Assembly: GCA_964547015.1 (NCBI GenBank)
Contig: CAZJKT010000027.1
Coordinates: 1 to 7,166 of the forward strand
Direction: 5' to 3'
DNA: 7,166 nt
Source of the DNA: JAFGCN01 sp964547015
Lineage (GTDB): Archaea > Aenigmatarchaeota > Aenigmatarchaeia > QMZS01
Part shown: piece by piece, positions 1-6,057 of the stretch
How positions within the stretch are numbered: the stretch's first letter is position 1
Layout: the number at the start of each line of letters is the position of its first letter
The notes under the pieces: model-generated
What the model saw: only the letters and a program-made list of their open reading frames with translations
Databases searched by the model: none
Told to the model about the DNA's origin: nothing
Made by a program: the position numbers and the translations under genes

Positions 1-2479
1 CTATTTTTAGCGCCTCGACCACATCCTTAGGCGAATAATCCCTATATGAAAAGTCAAGCCTAAAATTGCCTGCCCCGGACATTTCAAGCTTAGGAATCTG
101 TTTAGAGAGGTTTAGCGGCTTTTTTGAAATCACCGTTGTCCTGCAATTATTGGTTAAGGCTAAAAATTCCCCCAATTTTTCGGATTTAGCCCCAAATCCT
201 TCAAAAGAACAGGGCTCTTTTTTTGGGCACCCCTCGAGAATTTCCGGAATCGGGCAGAATTCGGACAGAAATAAAGGAATATCCTGATAGATAATAACCT
301 CGGACTTGTCCCCCAAAACTGAAGAGAGCTCTTTTAGCTCATCAGGGCTGTTTTCAATTGACAGGGAAACTCTTGAGGCCCCAAGCCCGAACAGGCATTC
401 TGCGGCCATATGGTTTTGGACATAGAGCTGCCAGTCGGCCGAAATATCCGCTTTTTGGCAGCAGCAGGAAATTGCCTCAAAACCATAGATATTGGAAACC
501 TGCCACTTACTATAGCCCTTGCCTGAAAGATTCTTTATTTTTTCAAATATACCCTCTTTTTCCCAAGCCCTTGCAATAGGTGGAAGGGAAAGCCTAAGCT
601 TTTGCCTGCCAAAAATCTTTTCCAAAAGCCCAAGGTAACTGAAAATTTCACCGGCGGTTTTGCCTGAAATATCTATTATGATTTCCTTAACATTTTCTGC
701 ATGCTCAAAGCCCAGCATGTCGAGGGCTGTAAGATTTCCGGCTTTAATAATTACTCCTCGCTTTTGGCACGAAGGGTATTTTTTTGCCGAAATTTGGGAT
801 TTTACAAATTCACTCCTCCTTTTCATTTGTTCCGCTATCCTTTTTTCAAGCTCCCTTGAAAGCTCCCTTCTGATTTCCTTAATATGCGAGGCGGGAACAA
901 AAAGCCTGAAGGGGTTATGGAACTCAAAGGAATCCGCCTCAAGCCGCGTATTTCCGAATTGGCTGAATGCCGACCTTACTGCGGATTTGCTCTCATCAGG
1001 CTTATCCGCATAGCCGTAATCTCCCTGCGCCTTTTTTCTGACAATTATATCCTCCTCATTAGCATGACGGGCTTTTACAATTGCATAAATATCAAGCTCG
1101 TTTTTGGAGAGGGTCAGACGCACATCAATTTTTCGCTTCTTTGACAGCCCCTGAGGATTTTTTAGGCGCGGCAGGTATTTTCTCTTTATTGCCTGGGAGG
1201 ATGAGCAGAATATTTTTGCGCCTCTTGGGATTTTTGGGTGGCTTTTTGGAAGGAGAATTTCGACCCATGAATTTTTGGCTGAGGAATAAATGCTTCCCCC
1301 CTTTGCCATTGAGGAGAACTCAACCGAAAACCCGAAGTGCCTCTCTTTTCCGGGCAATTCAATCTGAAGCCCGTCGTGGCGCTCAAGAGCCCTTGAAGAC
1401 TTAAACCTTATCTTGTGGCGGCCTTTTTTTGGCAGGACTAGTTTCTCTACTGCGCCGATTTCTATTCCCTGGTGCCCGGTTGTCCTTATATCAAGCGCAT
1501 TGTTATTTTTTGGCCCTTCAATGCAGGATTCTGTCCATTGCCTTGAAAAAACTGTCTTAAGGCCCGATTCATATTCCTCAATTTCGTTTTCTGAAAGCTC
1601 TCCGTCAAGCAGTTTTCGGTAAAAATCAGTTACTGCCGCAACATAAAGGGGGCTTTTTTTCCGCCCTTCAATCTTTAGGGAAGAGGCTCCCGCCTTTTGC
1701 AGGAGCTCCACTTTCTTTGAGAGGGCCAAGTCCTTCATTGAGAAAGGCAAAACCTCCACAGGCTTTTGTTCTCCAATAGAGACTGAAAACAGTTCCCTGC
1801 AGGGGTGTTTGCATTCCCCCCTGTTTGCGCTTTTGTTTAGGGCCGCTGAGGAGAATAGGCAAAGCCCGCTGTAAGAATAGCATAGCGAGCCGTGGATAAA
1901 TGCTTCCGTCTCAATTCCGCAGTTTTTGGAAATATCCTCAATTTCCTTAAGCGTAAGCTCTCTTGCAAGGGTAACTCTCCTAAACCCAAGCTTTTTTGCG
2001 GCAATTGCGCCCTCAAGATTGTGGACTGCAAGCTGTGTGCTTGCATGAAGCCGAATTTCCGGAAAATAATCCCCTGCTATTTTTGCAACCCCCAAATCCT
2101 GGACAATCAGCGCGTCAATTTCAAGGTCGGAGAGTTCCGCCAAAATCTCCGCAACTTCGCCAAGCTCAGCTTCCTTTATAATGGTGTTTAGGGCAACATA
2201 AACTTTTCTTTTGGGTGTGAAGGAGTGGGCATATGCCAGAATTTCGCTCAACTCCTCCATCGTGAAATTTTCTGCCTCCGCCCTTGCCGAGAATTTTTTT
2301 AGCCCCAGATAAATTGAGTCTGCCCCGAAGTCCAGCGCGGCATAGGCGGCCTTCAGGTCTCCTGCAGGGGACATAAGCTCGGGCTTTGGCAGGACGCTTT
2401 TAGCCGAATCTCTTTTTTGTCCCCCCTCTCTTCCCCTAAATATCAAATTCTTGCCTCCCCTAAAGAACCTTTTTGCCAT
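1..2479 (-). CDS. U32-family peptidase-like protein (RlhA/TrhP-related, long form), 3' end cut by window edge
   Basis: An uninterrupted minus-strand frame of 826 codons runs off the left edge. The ATG at 2479 is the only ATG after the upstream stop at 2498-2500. Residues 1-30 are a basic, non-conserved extension; the U32 domain begins at PELMSPAGD (33-41). The family signature EAFIHGSLCYSYSGLCLFS (192-210) matches exactly, followed by NRGECKHPC; Cys 200, 207, 223 and 227 are the expected iron-sulfur ligands. SLKIEGR at 267-273 is another family hallmark. A DUF3656-like middle follows. The C-terminal part ends with FRLDFSYRDYSP, typical of the last part of these proteins, so few residues are probably missing. 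Characterised relatives hydroxylate RNA (RlhA on 23S rRNA, TrhP on tRNA U34) or ubiquinone precursors (UbiU/UbiV), and true protease activity is doubtful for much of the family. RNA hydroxylation is inferred here; the substrate is unknown. The gene lies 61 bases downstream of the flippase on the same strand, so it may be co-transcribed. No Shine-Dalgarno is visible; an AT-rich stretch at 2491-2504 could be a promoter. Confidence 0.93.
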   Translation of the reverse strand, partial: MAKRFFRGGKNLIFRGREGGQKRDSAKSVLPKPELMSPAGDLKAAYAALDFGADSIYLGLKKFSARAEAENFTMEELSEILAYAHSFTPKRKVYVALNTIIKEAELGEVAEILAELSDLEIDALIVQDLGVAKIAGDYFPEIRLHASTQLAVHNLEGAIAAKKLGFRRVTLARELTLKEIEDISKNCGIETEAFIHGSLCYSYSGLCLFSSAALNKSANRGECKHPCRELFSVSIGEQKPVEVLPFSMKDLALSKKVELLQKAGASSLKIEGRKKSPLYVAAVTDFYRKLLDGELSENEIEEYESGLKTVFSRQWTESCIEGPKNNNALDIRTTGHQGIEIGAVEKLVLPKKGRHKIRFKSSRALERHDGLQIELPGKERHFGFSVEFSSMAKGGSIYSSAKNSWVEILLPKSHPKIPRGAKIFCSSSQAIKRKYLPRLKNPQGLSKKRKIDVRLTLSKNELDIYAIVKARHANEEDIIVRKKAQGDYGYADKPDESKSAVRSAFSQFGNTRLEADSFEFHNPFRLFVPASHIKEIRRELSRELEKRIAEQMKRRSEFVKSQISAKKYPSCQKRGVIIKAGNLTALDMLGFEHAENVKEIIIDISGKTAGEIFSYLGLLEKIFGRQKLRLSLPPIARAWEKEGIFEKIKNLSGKGYSKWQVSNIYGFEAISCCCQKADISADWQLYVQNHMAAECLFGLGASRVSLSIENSPDELKELSSVLGDKSEVIIYQDIPLFLSEFCPIPEILEGCPKKEPCSFEGFGAKSEKLGEFLALTNNCRTTVISKKPLNLSKQIPKLEMSGAGNFRLDFSYRDYSPKDVVEALKI

Positions 2480-2540
2480 AATAGGGTTTGAAATTGGTTA
2501 ATTTGGGTGGGCTTTAGGAGAATTTCTCTTCTTTTAGGAA
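2480..2540 (-). other. Short intergenic spacer between flippase and U32 gene
   Basis: These 61 bases separate the flippase stop from the U32 start. On the minus strand they contain an AT-rich segment (2504 to 2491, AAATTAACCAATTT) roughly 12-25 bases before the U32 ATG, which could be a weak TATA-like element. They also contain a tiny inverted repeat, GAGA-ATT-TCTC, at 2518-2528, too short to call a terminator. There is no purine-rich ribosome binding site near the ATG. I see nothing else here. Confidence 0.4.
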
Positions 2541-4079
2541 CTATATCTCCCTGAATATCTTCAGTTTTTTTATGGGCTTTATAATAGCCCCAAGCCCGAT
2601 TTGCTCCGCAATTGAGAAAACCTCTTTTAAGGAAATCGCTTTCAGGGCAAAGATTAAGGCCCCAAAAACCGCCATAAAGACCGAAAAGCAGATTGCAACT
2701 TCAAGGTAAATGTTGAGGCTTAGGGCAGACTTTGCAATATAGAGGGCGCCAAGGGCAATAATCCCCGAGGCTATGGTTTTAGCCCAGTCCATTACAGGAA
2801 GGCTTGGCTCAATAAACTTTTTGAGCTCCCTAAAAGACCAAACCATCATTGCAAAATAAGAGAGAAGGGTTGCAATTGCCGCACCTTCTATTCCGATTTT
2901 AGGTATTAAGAGTAGGTTTAGGGCAAGGTTTATCATTGCCCCTATCCAGACAACTTTTGTGTATATTTTAGGCTTTCCAAGTCCGTTGAGGACTGTTCCG
3001 TTTATATTTGCGATGGCAATAAATATTCCCCCGACAGCAAGAATTTTTAGGACTCCCGAGCCCAGAGTGTAGGGGTAGCCGAAAAACAGGGCAAGGATCT
3101 CCTCTGAAAATGCAAATGCCATGAGGCTTGCGGGGAGAAGCAAAATCCCGATATAGCGGTAAATCATAGAAATGCCTTTTGAGAGCGCTGGCCGGTCTTT
3201 GGTCTTGAGTTCGGTTACAATCGGAAAAAGGGCCGCCGCGAGGGCTCCGGCGGCAAACCAAATCATTGAGGCGGTGGGCTGGGCGGTCTGGTATATTCCG
3301 ACATCCTCAAGCGCCCAAAAAAGAGTGATTATTGCGGTATCGGTGTAGCCAATTATTAGGCCCGCAACTGAAGATACCATTATGGGCATTCCGTAGATAA
3401 TAAGGCTTTTGGCAAGTTTTGCGTCAATGGCTTTTCCTCCCCGGGGAATTTTTTTTATGGCAAAAGGCGAGAAAATAAGGATGCTTGCAACATATGAGAA
3501 AAAGTACCCGATTGCCGGGGCGAGGTATGAAAAGCCCATGTAAAGGAAAACTGTTGTGAATATGAGCCAGCCCGCCGCCCGCGAAAAATCAACCAAGGCA
3601 TAATTTTTCATGCTTTGGAACCCTAAAAACAAGGACTGCCAGGTGTTGTAGATTATCTGAAGGATAGTGGTTAGGGCGAGGATTTTAATCACAAGCGCCC
3701 CTTTTGCAATTTCAGCGCCGGAGAGCTTTAGGTAATTGATTGAGAGGTAATCCGAGAAAATGAATGCAAAAGACACAAGGATCAGGGTGGGTATAGCCTG
3801 CATGGCAATGGATGCAAAAACCGCAGGCTTAATCTTTGAGTTTTTTCCACGGGCCGCAAATTCCGAAATGTGGTAAGTCAGGCCCTGCGCCAGGCCAAGG
3901 GACCTGAAAAGAAAGATAATCCCGATTAAGGCAAGGCTTGAGTAAAAAAGCCCGTAGTCGGAGACACTGAGATTTGCAATCATCACAAACCGCATCAGGT
4001 AACCCAAAAAAGACCCCGCAATGCTGAATATGGCAAGAATTCCCGCGCCCAAAACCACCTTTTTAAGATAATCCGCCAT
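2541..4079 (-). CDS. Oligosaccharide flippase / polysaccharide biosynthesis membrane protein (Wzx/PST type, MOP superfamily)
   Basis: A complete 512-residue reading frame (ATG at 4079, TAG at 2541-2543). The protein is almost entirely hydrophobic, with about twelve to fourteen membrane spans from residue 8 to about 480 and short basic loops. The N-terminal pattern (first span, then NLSVSDYGLFYSSLALIG) is typical of polysaccharide flippases, as is the later GTVLNGLGKPKIYTK, then NLALNLLLIPKIGIEGAAIAT. Length fits the usual 400-520 residues. Family members move lipid-linked oligosaccharides across the cytoplasmic membrane for surface polysaccharide, S-layer or protein glycosylation; AglR of haloarchaea is proposed to have such a role. 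The exact substrate cannot be read from sequence. It is divergent from the glycosyltransferase, with only 31 bases between starts, supporting a shared glycan function. The C-terminus is lysine-rich (KPIKKLKIFREI) and probably cytoplasmic. A MATE-type drug exporter is a less likely alternative given the neighbours. Confidence 0.9.
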   Translation of the reverse strand: MADYLKKVVLGAGILAIFSIAGSFLGYLMRFVMIANLSVSDYGLFYSSLALIGIIFLFRSLGLAQGLTYHISEFAARGKNSKIKPAVFASIAMQAIPTLILVSFAFIFSDYLSINYLKLSGAEIAKGALVIKILALTTILQIIYNTWQSLFLGFQSMKNYALVDFSRAAGWLIFTTVFLYMGFSYLAPAIGYFFSYVASILIFSPFAIKKIPRGGKAIDAKLAKSLIIYGMPIMVSSVAGLIIGYTDTAIITLFWALEDVGIYQTAQPTASMIWFAAGALAAALFPIVTELKTKDRPALSKGISMIYRYIGILLLPASLMAFAFSEEILALFFGYPYTLGSGVLKILAVGGIFIAIANINGTVLNGLGKPKIYTKVVWIGAMINLALNLLLIPKIGIEGAAIATLLSYFAMMVWSFRELKKFIEPSLPVMDWAKTIASGIIALGALYIAKSALSLNIYLEVAICFSVFMAVFGALIFALKAISLKEVFSIAEQIGLGAIIKPIKKLKIFREI

Positions 4080-4110
4080 AATAGTATTTTTTGAAAGTTT
4101 AGCCCTAATT
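4080..4110. promoter_or_regulatory. Divergent 31-base spacer, probable back-to-back leaderless promoters
   Basis: The ATG codons of the flippase (minus) and the glycosyltransferase (plus) are only 31 bases apart, so both core promoters must lie here or reach into the opposite gene. For the plus direction, AATAGTATTTTTT (about 4080-4092) sits near 26 bases before the ATG at 4111, the expected TATA-box distance for a leaderless archaeal transcript. For the minus direction, CATAATTA (4114 down to 4107) is about 30 bases before the ATG at 4079. Neither start has a Shine-Dalgarno sequence. The elements are weak matches, so this rests mainly on geometry. Confidence 0.4.
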
Positions 4111-5313
4111 ATGGCGCAAAAAAAGGTCCGAGTTTGGAAGCTTTTGATTTTCTCCCCGTTCTATCCCCCGCATATCGGGGGGCTTGAGACCCATGTTCAG
4201 GAATTTGCAACCCATCTGGCAAAAAGGGGCCACAGCGCAGTTGTTTTTGCCCCAAATATCCCAAAGTCAAAGGAAATTGAGCAGGAAGGCAAAAATTTTC
4301 TTGTCATCCGCTATCCGGCCTTCCAGATTACAAAGTCTTCCCAAAACGCTGTTCCCAAATTCTGGAGATTGAGGTTTTGGAGGCTTCTGGCGCTGGCCGG
4401 GAAAAACCGCCCCGATTTTGTAATGTCTAGGACAAGATTTTTTTTCTCAAGCTTTTTTGCCATGATTTACGCAAAAATTAAGGGAAAAAAGCATATCCAT
4501 GTTGAGCACGGCTCGGCTTTTGTTGATATGAGAAGCCCGATTATTACAAAGGTTTCATGGCTTTACGACAAAACTTTTTCTAAGCTGGTCTTTTTTGGGG
4601 CAGATAGGGTTGTGCCGATTTCTACCCCTGTCCTGAAATTTGTGCAAAGGGAATTTATCAAAGGAGACTTTGAGATAATTTACCGCGGAGTTGACTTTAG
4701 CGCCCTTGATTCTGTGAAGCCGGATAGGGAATTTTTGGAGAAATACAGAGGATTTACTAAAATTTGCGTTCTTGGGAGAGTTACTAAAAATAAGGGGATG
4801 GATGTGGCAATTGAGGCTTTTATGGGCCTGCCTGACAAATACCGCAAAAAGGCAAAGCTCTTTGTAATAGGGGACGGGCCTGACAGGGAATACCTTGAAC
4901 GACTGGCAGAGGGCGAGAAAAATATTCTCTTTTTGGGGAGGGTCGAGCGCAAAAAGGCCTGGTCGCTTTTGCAGGGGATGGACATTTTTTTGAATCCCGC
5001 GGTTTCCTGCGGAGGGCTTTCAACTTCGCTTCTTGAGGCAATGCATTACGGCCTGCCGGTGATTTCCACCGAGAATGAGGGGGGGATAGATGTTGTGATT
5101 TCGGGAAAGACCGGGATTTTGCTAAAAGACACCTCACCCGAAACTTTAAGGAAGGCGATGGAGGGGCTCTTGGAGGACAGGGATTACGGCAAAAGGCTTG
5201 GCCTTTCTGCCCGGGAATTTATAAGGGAAAACTTCGGCTGGGAGCGGGTAATTGACAAATATGAAAAAGTTTTTATGGAGCTTGGCAATAAAAGCCAAAA
5301 ATCGAATAAATAA
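4111..5313 (+). CDS. GT4-type (GT-B fold) glycosyltransferase, group 1
   Basis: A complete 400-residue frame, ATG to TAA. The start gives KLLIFSPFYPPHIGGLETHVQ near the N-terminus, the usual first strand and glycine loop of GT4 enzymes. An acceptor-domain HGSAF follows at 133-137. The donor domain holds YRGVDF (191-196), GRVTKNKG with R223 and K228 (usual donor-phosphate contacts), VIGDGP (252-257), and LLEAMHYGLPVISTENEGG from 307. The family transfers a sugar from an activated donor to a glycan or lipid acceptor with retention of configuration, at the cytoplasmic membrane face. Donor and acceptor are unknown. The usual first glutamate of the E-x7-E motif is not visible: the segment reads SCGGLSTSLLE, with Gly301 at the exact spacing and Cys300 next to it, while the second glutamate (E309) is kept. 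The methyltransferase starts two bases after the stop, so the two are very likely one transcript. The gene lies in a glycan locus with a divergent flippase. Confidence 0.93.
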   Translation: MAQKKVRVWKLLIFSPFYPPHIGGLETHVQEFATHLAKRGHSAVVFAPNIPKSKEIEQEGKNFLVIRYPAFQITKSSQNAVPKFWRLRFWRLLALAGKNRPDFVMSRTRFFFSSFFAMIYAKIKGKKHIHVEHGSAFVDMRSPIITKVSWLYDKTFSKLVFFGADRVVPISTPVLKFVQREFIKGDFEIIYRGVDFSALDSVKPDREFLEKYRGFTKICVLGRVTKNKGMDVAIEAFMGLPDKYRKKAKLFVIGDGPDREYLERLAEGEKNILFLGRVERKKAWSLLQGMDIFLNPAVSCGGLSTSLLEAMHYGLPVISTENEGGIDVVISGKTGILLKDTSPETLRKAMEGLLEDRDYGKRLGLSAREFIRENFGWERVIDKYEKVFMELGNKSQKSNK

Positions 5314-5315
5314 AT

Positions 5316-6024
5316 ATGGAAAAGAAGGCCCGCGGCGGATTTTCAAAAACATATACCGACCGAAATTTCAAGGGCATTATGGGGCTCTACCACAACCGGA
5401 GATTTTTATGGATTAAAGATGAGCTTAAGTCTATGGGGTATAGCTCCATTCTGGAGATAGGGTGCTTTAACGGGAGGCTTTTGGACTTTATAAAAGCCGA
5501 AATACTATTTCGGCCTTGATGCGGGGTGCGAAAAAGAGGATGGAATTCTGGTTGCTCTTGAAAAATTCAAAAATGACAAAACTATTGAGGTAAAGCTTGG
5601 AAGCAGCCCCGCGGATATTCCTGACAGGAAGTTTGATATTGCCGTGTCTTTGGAAACCTTTGAGCACATGAGCCCTCAAATTGCAAGGGATTATCTGGAG
5701 GAACTTAGCAAAAAGGTGGCCGAAAAGGCCTATTTTTCTGTGCCTGTTGAGAGAGGAATTCCTCTTCTTGTGGCGTATATTGTCCGTGTACTGAACCGGA
5801 CTTCCCATACCGAGCCTTACGGATTTTTTGAATTCATAAATGCGCTTTTTGGCAGGATGGATAAGGTCAAAAGGGTTGAGCACAAGGGGTTTGATGACCG
5901 GGAATTTGTAAAGGAGGTTGAAAAGCATTTTGTTGTGGAGAGGACTGTAGGGCTTTTCGGGCCCAAATGGCTGGGATTAAACCTCGGGCTTGGGATTGTT
6001 GCCTCGCCTAAACGCTCAGGGTGA
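5316..6024 (+). pseudogene. Class I SAM-dependent methyltransferase, interrupted by a single-base frameshift
   Basis: The frame from ATG 5316 encodes a methyltransferase start with SAM-binding motif I, ILEIGCFNG (residues 45-53), but stops at 5517-5519 after 67 residues. The rest continues one base forward, open from 5494 to the TGA at 6022-6024. Removing one A from the AAAA run at 5492-5495 joins the halves as LLDFIKPKYYFGLDAGCEKE, with the expected acidic motif II (GLDA). FDIAVSLETFEHMS then follows (from 5632), the typical post-motif region of this family. The repaired protein would be about 235 residues, normal for a small methyltransferase. It probably methylates a sugar or glycan intermediate, judging from neighbours; the substrate is not determined. 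The start lies two bases after the glycosyltransferase stop. The break may be a real recent mutation, an assembly or sequencing error, or less likely recoding; the clean continuation of both halves argues for something recent or artefactual. A GTG at 5644 is the first plausible restart, but such a product would lack the SAM-binding loop. Confidence 0.85.
5496..5514. repeat. 19-base palindrome abutting the methyltransferase frameshift
   Basis: GCCGAAATACTATTTCGGC is a perfect inverted repeat of two 9-base arms around a central C. As RNA it could fold into an 8-bp stem with a 3-base loop. It starts immediately after the AAAA run where the reading frame changes. It is inside coding sequence and may be coincidental. 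Confidence 0.85.
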
Positions 6025-6030
6025 TATATT
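6022..6030 (+). promoter_or_regulatory. Candidate TATA box upstream of the amidotransferase
   Basis: TGATATATT overlaps the methyltransferase stop codon and lies about 30 bases before the ATG at 6058. That spacing would place an archaeal transcription start within a few bases of the start codon. A second AT-rich stretch, TATTTAATTT (6041-6050), is closer in. The gene could therefore have its own promoter as well as readthrough from upstream. The call rests on position and base composition only. Confidence 0.35.
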
Positions 6031-6057
6031 CCTACAAACCTATTTAATTTAGGCAAG

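Noticed and set aside
66..2191. Several short plus-strand open frames (for example 660-1013, 1081-1404, 1892-2191)
   Set aside because: They lie wholly inside the continuous minus-strand U32 frame, show no recognisable domain, and their composition is what the complement of that gene produces.
2518..2528. Small inverted repeat GAGA-ATT-TCTC after the flippase gene as a terminator
   Set aside because: A four-base stem is too weak, and no U-run follows it in the transcription direction.
4680..5137. Two overlapping minus-strand open frames opposite the glycosyltransferase donor domain
   Set aside because: The plus strand carries a complete chain of GT4 motifs here, so these are shadow frames with Pro/Arg/Ser-rich nonsense sequence.
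5487..5643. Internal promoter at TTTATAAAA driving a separate downstream gene from the GTG at 5644
   Set aside because: The downstream frame is the rest of the same methyltransferase fold and would lack the SAM-binding loop, so an independent gene there is unlikely; the TATA-like string simply encodes Phe-Ile-Lys.
5488..5928. A 146-residue minus-strand open frame opposite the methyltransferase
   Set aside because: It is the complement of a strand with clear methyltransferase motifs; its own translation shows no domain and it has no visible promoter or ribosome binding site.
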